DNA of 64,000 bases. Origin: Athripsodes cinereus. Its lineage: Eukaryota; Arthropoda; Insecta; Trichoptera; Leptoceridae. Made by a program: the position numbers and the translations under genes. Shown in pieces: positions 1-12,111 of the stretch; the stretch's first letter is position 1; every line of letters begins with the position of its first letter. The notes under the pieces were generated by a model. That model worked only from the letters and a program-made list of their open reading frames with translations, did not search any database and was not told the DNA's origin. Location of the stretch: contig OX388317.1 in NCBI GenBank assembly GCA_947579605.1, positions 23,765,384-23,829,383 on the forward strand, read 5' to 3'.

Positions 1-151
1 GTTCCTTTCTACTATTGTTTGTTAATTCGCAGAGAGACGTCTTTCGACTTATAAGGTCATTATCAATCTTGTCACTATCAATTGATAATGACCTTATATG
101 TAAGTAGAAAGACGTCTCTCTGCGAATTAATAAACAATAGTAGAAAGGAAC
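1..151. mobile_element. Foldback (palindromic MITE-like) element
   Basis: The first 67 bases and the last 72 bases of this interval are inverted copies of each other, separated by about 12 unpaired bases (68-79). The arms begin gttcctttctactattgttt and end with its complement; a few mismatches and a short indel sit near positions 20 and 46-52. The inner arm (agagagacgtctttcg, then an aaggtcattatcaat-like core) is shared with the palindromes at 29190 and 11478, so this is one family. The element touches the window edge, so its left end and any target duplication may be missing. No coding capacity. Confidence 0.8.
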
Positions 152-3100
152 ACTTGTTTCAAATTGCATTAGTATAAAATGTTGTTGTTGAAAGCCTATG
201 GTGATAATTTCATAACTAATATTGGTCATTAAGGCTTATGAATTTCCGTTACTTGCCTTTGAATGCAGTGCATCCAGTCAATCTAGGACATTTTTTTCAG
301 TACAGGCTCATAATAATTTACTCGACTTCAGGTCTTTTGCTATAAAAAAACGAAATATTGATGGGCAAATAATCTATCGCATTCATCCTAAATATACGCG
401 AATCCGTTTAATTCATTTTGAAACGTTTCTCTATTCGAACTCAGCTGGGAGTCTTGACGTGAAGCAATCCAGTCAGCCAATTTCTTAGATTTTTGTTTTC
501 TTAAGTTGAGTTTTATTGTAAATGTTCTATTAGGAGTTTTTTTTACAAGTAGGCGCGCGCGATTCCGTAGAATTAAATCACCATTATTTCATCTTTATTA
601 TTATTATTCGCACTGGCGACTTATTTCAATGTTCACTGGTTGAATCGTTTACGGTTTGTTTTGAAATGTCACAAAATGGCACGATAGCGTATTTGGGCAT
701 AAGATTGGCAACAATACTTATCACCGATTCATTTGAAAATATTAGATAAGAGCTATCCAGCTTTGCCCGACTTGATTTTAAAAACGTGTAATATTTTGGG
801 CTGTGGATGATGAGGTTCTAGTTTTACTGCATATGAATTTACATTTATTACGCTTGTGTTCTGATATCGCATTGGCTTTTATGATTTTAAAACGGGGAAT
901 GGCCACTGACCAGAATCCTTAATTTGAACTTTATCTTACAAAAAACAATTCTAACAAAAACATTCGTTTCCCTGGATACTACTGATTTCTTACGAGATTT
1001 TCAATTTCTTCTTCGCGGTATTTCACGCAAGCGGGATACGCAATGGATGGATTTTACCCAGAAAATTCAACCGGATCATTCTCACAGTGCCATAAAATAC
1101 TATGATTTAGGAAATTATGGTGTTCATCATCGCTCACTTCGTTGTGCTTCGTAGTATATAATTTCATTATTTTTCACATGAGTACATGCCAATGTATTTG
1201 TTTAAATATATTTACTTCAAATTCTTGAACACGGACCGTTTGCCATTATAATGCCAGTGACATTGTAACAGTTTTGCATATTTTAATGTTGTAATATTAT
1301 TATTATTAATAATATTATGTTTCATCGTTAATTCGTATTTATTTGGCGTGCTCTCGTATACATCACCGCTAATGTGGTTTTCCCTATTTGGCTAATCGTA
1401 ATTGTTGTGTAGCGAAATTCTATGACCCAATGTCGCAAAACTCTGACGTGAGGTCGACGATACGTTCGTTGATTTCACAATTGTAGCATTTTTTATTTCA
1501 CTTATTTATAGAACGCGGATTGAATAAAGATTTTCGCTTTTTTATGGGAAGTAATAGAGCCTGGCAGTTTCCTTAAGATCTTCTCTCTGTCGCCGGTCAG
1601 AGCATATGCCTGGATTTCTGAATAGAAAGGATAAACAAATACATAGATCTCAACTGTACTCCCGAAAAGTTACTTCGATATTGATTCCATGGAAATTAGA
1701 ATTACTGTAATTATTAAAATTACTCCTTGGTATCCTGTTTTTAGTAGTATTTATAAAACTATCAACTTTCTCATAAATAATTTAATTTTGCTCTGATATC
1801 ATTATTGTTTAATTTCTAAACGTTCTACATTCGTTTGCGGGTGATTGCCGTGAAATTAAACAAGGAGAATGTTTGAACGTAAGACCATGAAAATATACCG
1901 TATTTATTACAAATAGGAATTTAGCTGGCGGAACATTCGTGTAGTAGAATATCTGTACTGAATAAATTATGATGTCCGTTTATTTCAATTTGTTTAATAT
2001 TTAATTTCATTTATTTATGCCTTTGTAAACACATTAAATTCGTACTCGACTGTTTAACATTTTTATATAATTATAAATGATAAGTGTGACGGTGATCAAA
2101 GATATTTAATGTCTATTCTATTTGTCGTTGATATTCAAACTTTTGAATTAATCTTTAAATGTGCTAGAGTTAGGAATGAGGATATGAACGGATGCGAGAG
2201 GCGTGTTGTGGATAGAATGCCTGTTAATAATTTGCGATCGTTTTGACATGGCGAATGGATGCTGAAGAGGGTGTATTTATCTGAATGGAGGGGTGTTAAA
2301 GAGCACTTATGTCCGAGAACTACATAGGTTGATCACGTGGATAAAATTTGAGAAATAGGCGTGCTTGTATTCTGTCTACCCCACTTAGGATACAGTGTGA
2401 GTGTATAGTGTAGCATATAACTATAGTATGAACCTTCATAAAAAGTGGCATAAGTGTTTTTTTTTGTTTACTTTTGCTTTTATCATTACCTACTGTGTAG
2501 AATATTGAAGATCATCTCGAATTCACAAAGTGGATCACACTTTTTTTTATATGGATGCGTAACTACGCATATAATCGTATGTCAAACGTATATCAGATAA
2601 TATAAGCTTACTTCAACCCTCTTCTGAGAGGACATGTCTATTCAGCAGCTCTGTAGCAATTCAATCACGTCACAATTATCACTCCGATATCATCATCATA
2701 GGAACGGTGTATTGTGGAAGAGGATCGTCCAGGCCATTGGAGGAAAGACCGAAGAACGAAATAACTGTACCATTTTCGACCAACTTTCATTAGATATTCT
2801 CGAATATGACCCATCTGGGACCATCATGTCTCGTGTAGGTACTATATAGACCTCAGATATACATTTTTTTTGTTGTTGTTATTTTGCAAATCTTCATACT
2901 TACTCCTAAGAGAGATTGATCATAGGTATGTTGTCGTTTTTGTATGGTCATTTGATATCTTATTTAAAGTGCTCTTTTACGTTAAGTACATAATGCCATA
3001 CGAAACGTAATCTGTGTTTCACGTACGTTTTAATGTTTGTATATTCTTTATTGACTAATCTCGTGGTTTCACCGCCGCCCGGTCTAAGGTCACTTTCAAA

Positions 3101-3189
3101 CTTGAATCTACAAAATTATAGTTGTAGGGCGTTCTAAGGTCTGGGTTATTTAGATATGTATAAAAGCTAGATTTTATATCTATCAAAAA
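152..3189. other. Unassigned AT-rich sequence
   Basis: No recognisable gene or repeat. Short open frames occur at 222-488, 924-1154 and 2634-2849, but none resembles a family I know and none has convincing gene context. The 2634-2849 stretch is somewhat richer in G and C than its surroundings and is the only one I would re-examine. A small A/T palindrome lies near 1290-1316. Confidence 0.5.
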
Positions 3190-3480
3190 TACCATTACGG
3201 CATTGTCAACAAGTAGGATAGTCGGTGGATTAGGTTTGTGCTGTAAACGTACGGGTTGTCCTCTCCGTATCATAAGAAAGAGAAATTCAAAATTAGTGGC
3301 TTACATCATCACAGTATTGAAGATGTTAAATATGTATCTCTCTCTCTCTGGTTTCAATCCTGGGATTGGTTTGCAGCAATTATCTCTTTAATTCTTCTAT
3401 AGTATATATGTATAGTATGTATCAATGTATAGTATTTTACGAGAACCTGCCTATTATACAGGAAACTCGAAAGGTAAAAA
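3190..3480 (-). repeat. SINE-like repeat with RTE-type 3' end (old copy, interrupted)
   Basis: Read on the plus strand this is the reversed family pattern: accattacggcat, then a diverged cacaagtggggtagccagcag box (3207-3228), then a tgtcctctccgt block at 3258-3269. The 5' part of the element reappears at about 3438-3475 (cgagaacctgcctattatac, cf. cgaacacctgccttttacag in the fuller copy at 43.8 kb). About 100 bases between the two parts, including a (TC)n run, are foreign or badly diverged. Confidence 0.55.
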
Positions 3481-4640
3481 TAGGAGGAATGGATACGTTT
3501 TTCCAGTCGCTTTGATTTAAGAATGTTCTTACTCAATCATTTTGGGTCTACCTTTGGACATATGCATCTACGATTTTCCGCTTTCTTCTGTCTTGAATTT
3601 GGTGCATCCACTTCCTTCCAGCAAACATCCGACTATCTAGCCTGTGTCCAATACTTGTCTGTTCTCCACTTCAGAACTTTCTTTGTTCACTTTGAATCGG
3701 AATACTAAAATAAAATCAATGTTTCTTTTGTATTGTTCTTACATATTGTTGATCGTCTTTTGACCCAAGACGTTGTTCTTAATAATAAAATGAAAGATGT
3801 GGCATAATGATATTAAATATATTGTTACAGTAAATGTGTGCGAATCCCATATTGCGTGGGATTCGATACTTATTCTCTTGCGATATTATCAAGGTTTATG
3901 TGTCTAGTGGTCTATTGAAGTGCTCTTGTACATACATAGCAGATCAGAGATTTATAAGCGTATAACTTTTAATTTGGCAATCAAATACTTGCGAAACTAT
4001 TAATTATTACAAATATCACCGTACTACAAGAGTGTGTTCCGTTAAAGTGTTCGTATTATTTATTTATTAATGCGATTCGTGTGCCTGTTTGATTCGGAGC
4101 GATAAAAAATAAATTTGGATGATGACTTTTTGATTGCGATGATACTTGAGCGTCTGCAGTACAGTTGTGTACTTCTAAATTTGAAATAAAAGACACTTTA
4201 AAAGTAGAGAGAAAATTAGATATTTATGTTTAGTTAGGTATTAGATTCTCCGTTCTCGTTCTAATACTCTGACAGTACGAGTAAACCTTTGCGGGATAAT
4301 TCTGAATCCAGTCTAATACGGTTTTATTCATAAACACGAATTCGGCAAGCAAACCACCGATTAGATTAAAAGAATATATCTTATCGGTGATCAATCACTT
4401 GCTTAATTTGATCTACGCCTAAAAATAAGACGGTTAATATTTGATTAACTTGAAGACATTGGACTAATATGTTACGTTATGTTAATACTATTTTGAATAA
4501 TAATTTGACTATGTGTTAATGATGCTATAGGTATGCATTTAATATTTTCCGTTGGAGCAACATATTAAACTGCAATGATATAATTGTTTTAAGCTTAAAA
4601 TTGTTTATTTTAAGTACTTTATTATCACTGTTTACAATGT
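3481..4640. other. Unassigned AT-rich sequence
   Basis: No recognisable gene. A 61-codon open frame at 3523-3708 has no similarity I can name. The stretch ends at the TA target site of the Tc1 element. Confidence 0.5.
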
Positions 4641-5044
4641 TACAGTACTGGAAAAATTATTATGGATTTCTTAGTATAATGCAATTGCTGTGACATTTTT
4701 AGTTTCCTTTCCAATTTAAATTCTTGAATCGTACTTTCTTTGGTATTATTTTAACTAGGCATTTATTGTGCATCATATTTTTCATCTAATGCACATTTTT
4801 ATTTAAGAATGGCAACATTTTATTTTATTTTATGGATGGCAAATTGATTTTTCTGTATTGAGTCATAACTTTGTACTTTTTGTCATTTTGTTGTGTTCTG
4901 TTTCGGCGAGTTGTTGTCATCAAAAATCAAATTTTTTGATAACATTTTCTGCATAGTTCAATTTTGACAAGTGTTTTAACCACTTTATTTTAAATTTCAA
5001 TTTTTATTTAGCATTACTTTTAAGACTTATCGATAAAAAAAGAT

Positions 5045-6277
5045 ATGGGTAACAACAAGGATTTAAATCCTCGAAAAATGGGACAAATCAAAATTTTATT
5101 AGAAAATTCGGCACTTAAACAAATTGGAATTGCTAGGAAATTGAATGTATCAACTCAAGTTGTTAGTGTCATTAAAAATAAAATCGAAAAAGACAATGGT
5201 GTGAACTTCCAAAGACTTGGAAACTGCGAGAGAAAAAAGATAACTTCGCCTAGAACTGACTGATAAATCCAAAAAAATGCTCTTAAGGATAGAAAAGCAA
5301 CGTGCTTGAAGATTTCTAGCTTGCTGGGTGAAGATGGAATCTCCGTGAGTAGAAGAACTGTTAATAACCGACTATTAGAGTGTGGTTTGAGAGCATACCG
5401 TCCAAGCAAGAAGCCACGACTTACAGAAAATATGAAGAGTGCAAGGTACGCGTGGGCAAAACAGCACCAATCTTGGAATATTAATGATTGGGAAACGGTA
5501 AATTTGTTGTTTTTCTATTCACTATACATTTCTGAAGGAAAATCAGTTGTAATCACCTTTACTTTTATTAATTTTATGAATCTGCATGATAATTATTACA
5601 CAGTGTAACATTGTCATTCTACGTACTTGAAACAAAAACATCAAATCATAAGTTTCAACTGATATTAAACCTCTATTTAGCAGTTAATTTCGTTTCAGGT
5701 TGTGTTTTCTGATGAGTCTACAATCGCAATTTTGGATGACAGGATCCAAACTGTACGTCATCGACCTGGAGAAGAGTTTTTGCCAGACTGTCTGAGGAAA
5801 ACGGTTAAATTTCCTCAAAAAATTGTGGTATGGGGACGTTTTCCATTCACGGAACTAGCCGATTACATATTGTGGATGGCATGATGAACCAGGACAAGTA
5901 TATACAGGTGCTAGAGACTCGATTTGTGCCTCAAACTAGGGAGTGGCATGGATCAGACTCCTGTTTTTTCCAGCAGGACTCGGCACCATGTCATAAATCA
6001 AAAAAAGTCATGACGTGGTTTCGCCAAAATGCAACCCAGGTTCTTCCATGGGCAGGAAACTCACCAGATATGAACCCCATAGAGAATTTATGGGATTCGC
6101 TAAAAAATAAAATACACCAGGTTCCTATAACAACAAAAATCCAGGTCATCGAACGCTTAATAGACGTGTGGTTTCACCCCGAAAAAATTAAATCTTTTGT
6201 GTAAAAGTTTGGTTGAGAGTATGCCACGACGTATGAAATCATTAATTTCTGCAAAAGATGGTCAAACTAAATATTAA
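5045..6277 (+). pseudogene. Tc1-family DD34E transposase, broken, with apparent intron
   Basis: Cut-and-paste transposase remnant. The N-terminal part (5045-5263) has the helix-turn-helix look of Tc1 DNA-binding domains (LKQIGIARKLNVSTQVVSVI). Two adjacent in-frame stops (TGA TAA, 5261-5266) interrupt it, and the frame then continues through VSRRTVNNRLLECGLR and WAKQHQSW. At 5498-5698 a GT...AG segment interrupts coding exactly between WET and VVFSDES. The catalytic aspartates lie in FSDES (about 5705-5719) and QQDSAPCHKS (about 5980), and the glutamate in NPIENLWDSLK (about 6082); 34 residues separate the second D from E. A one-base loss in a T run near 5836-5842 shifts the frame, and a second shift near 6190-6205 precedes the C-terminal ESMPRRMKSLISAKDG, which ends at a TAA at 6277. 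The gene is therefore inactive as sequenced. Confidence 0.9.
5498..5698 (+). other. Apparent spliceosomal intron in the Tc1 transposase
   Basis: The segment begins GTAAAT and ends in a pyrimidine-rich tract, TTAATTTCGTTTCAG. Removing it joins ...NDWET to VVFSDES in the same frame (phase 0), matching the uninterrupted order of the Tc1 family. It is 201 bp, AT-rich and contains in-frame stops. The alternative is a random insertion that happens to carry good splice signals; the exact fit to the conserved block makes an intron more likely. Confidence 0.7.
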
Positions 6278-6414
6278 AATATGTATTTTTGTTTACCCAA
6301 TTGAAATAAATAAACTTTGTTGAGAAATAAATATTTGAATTCTGTTTAAATGAAGCCCAAACTCCAAAATATTGTCAAATATAAAAAATCCATAATAATT
6401 TTTCCAGTACTGTA

Positions 6415-7123
6415 TATAATACATGCTAATGCAAAACAAAATTAACACTGCACAGGATTTTAAGTGATGCATTTTCCTTGGAGAACCCTGAACGTGGCGC
6501 CCGCTAATATCTTCATGGAAAGTGAATCTTGAGTAGTACGATAAATATAGTCTTGTCTGCTTTACTATTGACATCATAATGTAATATTGTATGCATTGTT
6601 TGCCTATTACATTATAATAGCATTATTGCCATGTTGACCATTATTACTAAGAGTGCATTTATTGAATACTAGCTTTTATAACCCGGCAACGCTCGGGTTT
6701 TAAAACAGATATTCATCCAAATACGTGAGTTAAAACTACACAATCTCATTGAAAAAATTAACTTAAAATCTATTTAGCAGCAAAAAAGGTACATGTCATA
6801 ATAATAATCAGCTCTATGAGTGCCAAAATCATATATACAATACATACAGTTTGTCAAAAAATAGTTGACAAATAATCGAGGGCGCTGTTATCTTTCACAT
6901 TGTAGCCCTATTCAAACATTGATTGTGTAAAAACGAAACCTTGTAAGAGAACCTACTTTCACATTACATTCATCACTTTCAATTCTCACTCTTTCTATCA
7001 GTCTCTTTCCGTGCATACATTTAGTTGCTGACTCTTTTTATTATTCACTCTTTTAGTTCCAGACAAAAAAAATCCTATAGCTAATAATAATAAGCTAGGA
7101 CCTCTCCAAGTAAATGGACTTCT
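6415..7123. other. Unassigned sequence with a short known-looking repeat
   Basis: No gene. Around 6668-6705 the sequence tactagcttttataacccg continues into gcaacgctcggg. This resembles the common arthropod LINE-associated tail that reads like tactagctgacccggcaaac. I treat it as a possible LINE scrap only. Confidence 0.35.
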
Positions 7124-7826
7124 TACATACATACATATATACCATCACGCCACTTCCCTCGCGGGGTAGGCAAAAAGGATTGAGCGCTTTTTCCTTCTAT
7201 CCTTGCATACATCTTTCGCTTCCGTCACTGTCATACAATTTTTCATGCATGCTCTCCTGTTCAATGTGCTCAACACGTAACCGCCCTGTAGGATTTGATT
7301 TAAATGATCTTGCTTTTGATCCTCGGACGTCCACGTCTCCGAGCACCATTCCTCTCAGCCAAATATATTTTCTTGGTCATTCTGTCCTCATTCATTCTTT
7401 CCACATGCCCAAACCATTGTAACTTATTTATATTCATCCCTGTAACCACACCAACTTTCATTCCACATTCCTTTCGATTATATAACTGTTACACACACAA
7501 TCTCTCAGACTTTTACCACACATCCTTCTCAACGATCTCATTTCTACCACTTTCATCCTTCTTTAAACATGTCCACGTCTCACTTGCATACATGAGTGTT
7601 GGCACTTAGATAGCAGAGTGCACTAACCATTTAGCTGTGGTAGATCTGTTCCTATTTGCAATTATTTCAATATTTGCAATACTTTCACACTTCCCATCTC
7701 TCGTGAACAAACTATCCAAGTACACACATTCGTCAACTTGCTCTAACACTTTGTTGTCAATCATTACCTGTCATACTGTTCTCTCACTTCCTCTTTCAAA
7801 GACCATGACTTTGGACTTCTTTTACA
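7124..7826 (-). pseudogene. RTE/BovB-like LINE, 3' part of reverse transcriptase ORF, decayed
   Basis: Translating the minus strand in shifting frames gives the C-terminal half of a non-LTR retrotransposon polyprotein. The order is KSKVMVFERG, VDECVYLDSLFTRDGKCES, VPTLMYASETWTC, LQWFGHVERMNEDRMTKKIY, GARRRGRPR, and finally RRACMKN, EAKDVCKDRRKK and FAYPARE. These are conserved blocks of the lepidopteran RTE-type endonuclease-reverse transcriptase thumb and tail. Several stops and frameshifts break it, and the endonuclease and polymerase core are absent (5' truncation). The 3' end carries the cgcggggtaggca box (7158-7170, plus-strand reading) and a catacatacatata tail at 7124-7140. An old, dead copy. 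Confidence 0.85.
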
Positions 7827-8039
7827 TCATAAAATCATTTAATAAATACTTAGCATTTTCACCTTCAGAGGCATATACTGGTTAAATGGCTGCATAATGA
7901 TAGACATCATCTAACTAAGGATATTCTCACAATTACACATCCATGAAAATATGCTGTTAACTGTAATATTTTACATTAAAGGGAAAATAAAACAGACTCA
8001 GAATTATAATATAAAACTATTTAATAAAAACAGTAAAAT

Positions 8040-8166
8040 AAATATAAGAAATATGTAGTGTAATACAAATGCACTTTTTGGCGAATGGAGCAGATATCAA
8101 AATCATCCTGGACGGCCTTTCCTATGTTTTCTTTTATAATTCTTCTTATAGAACTCACAGATAATC
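8040..8166 (-). pseudogene. Possible transposase exon (IS630/Tc1-superfamily DDE-like), decayed
   Basis: On the minus strand the sequence after a good acceptor-like tract (ttcatttctttcag, ending at 8167) reads SGLSVSSIRRIIKEN. A neighbouring frame then gives KRKHRKGRP, and the first frame returns with DDFDICSIRQKVHLYYT. In families I recall from Lepidoptera and aphids, this order (helix-turn-helix end, GRP motif, DDFD..IRQK..FY) forms the N-terminal region of a DDE superfamily transposase. The frame change shows it is broken. No catalytic domain is visible nearby. Recognition is from memory, so confidence is limited. Confidence 0.4.
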
Positions 8167-8760
8167 CTGAAAGAAATGAACATTGAAATTCATCAGCAAT
8201 ACAGTAATTTAACTTCCTAGAAACACGGGATTGTCATATAAGTGAGTCATCGAGACATTCCATACACAATCATTTAATGATGCATTATTATTAAGCATCT
8301 GAGACATTCACTTCAGCTTTTTATTTAGCTTATTCTAATATTCGGTAAAATAATTTGCCTTTTTAAGTAAATTCATTAAGTACATTAAATATATTTTAAG
8401 AAGGCACAGAATTGAATAGAAATCTTGTAATAGAAATACAATTAAGTGTCGTCAAACATAAAAAAAAACAATTTAAAATATTAAGACAGTGCTTACCAGT
8501 GTTGTTTGGAAAACATTGTTAATGTACCAGGGTAGTTTTTGAGCTTAAAACTCCGCTTAACACTGGGAATATTTCTTGAAAACATTTTTTTAGATACACT
8601 ACGTATTGTTTTATTCAGTTTTATATTTTTTAAAGTCTTTTAAAATCAAAACAAAGTCACAAAATTTACCGGATCACCAAACGCCATACAATTGACAGGT
8701 CGGACAGTGTTGCCAGTGTAAGTAATTTGTGTTTTGGGAATCGTGAGAAAATAATTATTC

Positions 8761-9215
8761 TAAAGTAGCATTCACACTGGATGATCATTCAGAGTGTCAG
8801 GGTCAAACCTGTTCATCGAAAGTGAACACGTCTGTTCTCATTTGTTCATCCTATGCTCTCACTGCCATGTCAACACTCTCAGTCATGTTGTATGTATTTT
8901 GACATATTTTCGTACAAAAATATAATTAAATAAATAAAAAAATTAAAAAAAGCCCTTAAAACTAATCAATATAGTTCTCAACTGCATAATAATTTTGTAA
9001 ATGATTCTGACATTCTATACAAATTCATAGAGAATAAAACAAAAAATAAGAAAAAATTTGTTTATGGTCCTTTCATCGAAATTATGACGGGCTGTTATCG
9101 CTTTCATCCGTCATCGCTAGTGATCACTATTGATGAAACGCCCGTTCACACCTTTTTATCTTGGAGGTTCATCCGGAGTGATCACTGAAAGTGAACAAAT
9201 GTGAACGACTCTTTA
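8761..9215. mobile_element. Possible small non-autonomous DNA transposon
   Basis: The two ends, taaagtagcattcacact (left) and taaagagtcgttcacatt (right, read on the other strand), match at 13 of 18 positions. Inside, tgaaagtgaaca-like and ggatgatcat/gatcact motifs recur near both ends. If the element starts after TA it is TA-flanked. There is no ORF. The weak terminal match makes this tentative. Confidence 0.35.
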
Positions 9216-9840
9216 GAAAACTGACGATATATTTTATTCCTATACTATTTCGAAAATTTAGCGATGGGGGGGGGGGTAGAAATTGAAAGATGAAACGGAA
9301 TTGTGAACAGTATGATTTATATCATGTTGGAGTAAAAATTATATTTTTCACATGTGTAAGGTCCCATTGTGCGGTATTTTCTGGGCAAAATGCACGTAAT
9401 TTTGGTCACACAATCTGGCAACCCTGATTTTGACACTTAGTATCTCTATGCTTATTATGACAGTTTTTACGTTTAGTGTTTACGTTTAGTGTTAGAAATT
9501 CTATAATTATTTTGAATTTAGAATACTTTCATGAAATTTAAAATTACTGCAAACCATACAATAATAATTTTATCAATAGACAGTATCTTAATATCTAATT
9601 TTGAAAATCTTATGTTTTTAGATGCATGTTTTGAATAAATGAAATACTTCTAATGAAACAGATTGATGCAAGCATAATATTGAAATGATATCCTTTACAA
9701 AAGTGCCTAACTACCATTATGTTAAGTGCAAGTTTTAGAAATGTTATCTATGGCTTGGTATAGTTATATTATGAGATAATCACACCCTTTTCTCTCACAC
9801 CCTTTTCTGTGTTTGTTATAACAGATAACTTTATTTAGAA
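9216..9840. other. Unassigned AT-rich sequence
   Basis: Contains an 11-base G run (9266-9276) and a short direct repeat of cacacccttttct at about 9781-9807. No gene recognised. Confidence 0.5.
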
Positions 9841-10151
9841 ATTAAAAGAAACTCAGAATATCCTACAATAAAATAAGAACACATATCAATAGTATTGTTG
9901 TAGATATGAGTTTTTTTTTTTTATTTTGACGTTTACCTTACTTTGACAAAAGAACATTGAAGCATCATTGAATTAGTTCTGTGTTTTTGATATTATTGGT
10001 AACCATATTTTGAAATAAAAAGAAACTATGAATATCAACAATAAAATAAGAACACATATTAATAGCATGGTCGTAGATGTATGAGATTTTTAGTGATTTT
10101 CAAGCTTACCAAACATCGACAAAAGATCGTTGATACATCATCATTTATAAA
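9841..10151 (+). repeat. Diverged two-copy direct repeat (~175 bp period)
   Basis: The block at 9841-9975 recurs at 10016-10151. Both contain aataaaataagaacacatat, then a tagatatgag-like stretch, then ttaccttactttgacaaaag (first copy) or its cognate in the second, then cat-rich ends. The copies differ by many substitutions and small indels, so the duplication is old. No coding frame is preserved across both. Confidence 0.7.
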
Positions 10152-11477
10152 TTAAATCTTTATAAAAGTATACATATTAAATGTTTTCAGCTCGCCTACT
10201 GGATGAGACATATCGTACAGAGGACATAGAAAACACAAAACAAACAAACAATATGCACCAACTAAAATATATATTTGTGTGCATTCTGTGTGTGTCACGT
10301 CGGCCATTATGAAATTAGCCCAAGATGTCAAAAATATGCAATTTTAACTCGCATAATTCAGAAGTTTTTATCATAACCAAACACAATAATTTATAATCAA
10401 AATAATCCTTAAATGTTTAATTTCAGTACTGATGTATTTCTCATTACATCCATTGTGAAATTAATTCAATACACTGAAAAATGTTCGACCATGAATATTG
10501 CTACTTACAAAAACTTTCAGAGATTTTCATACATTTGACTGCCAATTTTGTGACATAAATTGTAATATCTTTATCAATATATAAGGTATTTAAAATGTTT
10601 TTGGCCTTGAACGTGCCCAGGAGATGAGACCTCGTATAGAGTGTATTATTTTACTTCTGTCTTTCTTTATTTCAGAGTCCATTGAGGACATACGTACATA
10701 CATACATACGAACGGACTCAAATATTTATGTGTGGATTATGTATCTTGTCCCTTGTATATTATTGCAGTTTGATGTTTTAATAGTGGTCGTCTGCTCTTT
10801 GTGGGACGTTTTATTGTGGCATTGTTGTAGTAATATTATTGATATTATTAATTTTATCACAATAGCAGCGAAATATTCGCGTGGGCAAAACAAACATAAG
10901 AAGTATTAGCATGGATCACAGAGTCAACCAAGTACCTATATCGTGACCAAAAAGGCTACTCGTTTTTTACACTCCTATGAGATTGGAAAATTTCTTCATC
11001 ATCACCAAATTACCGCAATTTGCTGTACAAATGAGCTGCTACTGCCTACCTTCTACAATTTTACCCCTATTTTTCACAAATAGAATATGGCTTTTTCTTT
11101 CTTTATTCTGTCTCATTACTCAATGTCTTACATACCATTATTTAACCCTTAAGAGGGTTAAATAGTTTGGCTTTGATAGTTTGATTAAAATGTAGAATAT
11201 ATTATCGGATGTCTGGTATCCATCCACTTATTCCATCCGTAAAATTTAAATATGGGTCGGAAAATCATAGACAAAAAATTTTCGTCCGTACGTTCCCTAA
11301 TTTTTTATGTTCATCCGTATCATTTTGTGAATGTTACATTTCCAAATTCTTTTTTATTTATTTTTCTCCCTGACATAATTTATGAAAAGGATCAGTCAAA
11401 TGTCTAATATTTCCACGTTTACTGATTGAGTTGACGTTTATTTTGTAAATATCCATATTAATATATGTAAATTAACA
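10152..11477. other. Unassigned AT-rich sequence
   Basis: No gene recognised. A short (catacata) tract at 10690-10709 resembles the tail of the RTE LINE at 7.1 kb, but no LINE sequence adjoins it. The open frames at 10682-10909 and 10977-11165 look like chance. Confidence 0.5.
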
Positions 11478-11610
11478 AAACAGTTTTAAGTTTTACTCTA
11501 TTTATTAATAACAGTAGCCTGTTTTCGACCTACAAAGTCATTGTCAAACTCTTTGTAAGTCGAAACCAGGTTACTATTATTAATATATACAGTGAAACTT
11601 AAAACTGTTT
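11478..11610. mobile_element. Foldback (palindromic MITE-like) element
   Basis: Inverted arms of about 60 bp. The left arm begins aaacagttttaag at 11478 and the right arm ends cttaaaactgttt at 11610, with arm centres tacaaagtcattgtcaa and ctttgtaagtcgaaa. The inner arm resembles that of the foldbacks at 1 and 29190 (a cgact-tanaaagtcatt-tcaa pattern). ACA flanks both ends (11475-11477 and 11611-11613), a possible 3-bp target duplication. Mismatches are scattered, so this copy is older than the one at 29190. Confidence 0.75.
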
Positions 11611-12108
11611 ACATAAAAAAACTCAACGTTTCAATTAACGAAATGGTTGCCTATTTCTGTATAACTTTTGCACGAACTACCGTTATTCAAAATAAAGTAA
11701 AAAATCCTCTGAAGACAGCTTCAAGTCAGATATCCGTCTTGCCAAATAATATAATTGTAGGTTGTGTAAATTAAATATAAATTAGTTTCATAAACCCGTA
11801 TGTGGTCTTTTGAACCGTCCAGGAGAGATGTGAAAGTTTCTCTGTATGTTATTATTATTATAATAATCTAATATTAATGATCTGATTTACATGTCTCTAT
11901 GATATATTATTTCCCATTGTCTTGTCTAATTTTACAATGGACACATTGTGTTCCTATTTATTATTACATTATTTTATTACGGGGTGATCATATCGGACGA
12001 ATGATGAATTTTAAACGATTCGAGACGTCGCCGTTTGTAGATGAATACTCTTGATGTCGAGCCCGAATCGTCCTATCTAATTATATGTAAGTCAAACCCG
12101 TAGACACA
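11611..12108. other. Unassigned AT-rich sequence
   Basis: No gene recognised. It ends at the truncated 5' end of the LINE at about 12.1 kb; an in-frame stop at 12088-12090 limits how far that ORF can reach upstream. Confidence 0.5.
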
Positions 12109-12111
12109 ATT

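Larger units (their letters stand above)
4643..6412 (+). mobile_element. Complete Tc1-like DNA transposon, 1770 bp
   Basis: Terminal inverted repeats of about 27 bp begin cagtactggaaaaattatta at 4643, and the exact reverse complement ends at 6412. Each end is flanked by the dinucleotide TA (4641-4642 and 6413-6414), the target duplication expected for Tc1/mariner. The repeats diverge after about 27 bp. The only gene inside is a broken DD34E transposase (5045-6277) on the plus strand. TIRs, TA duplication and DD34E spacing together place it in the Tc1 group. The coding lesions mean it cannot supply its own transposase, although the intact ends could still be mobilised in trans. Confidence 0.93.
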
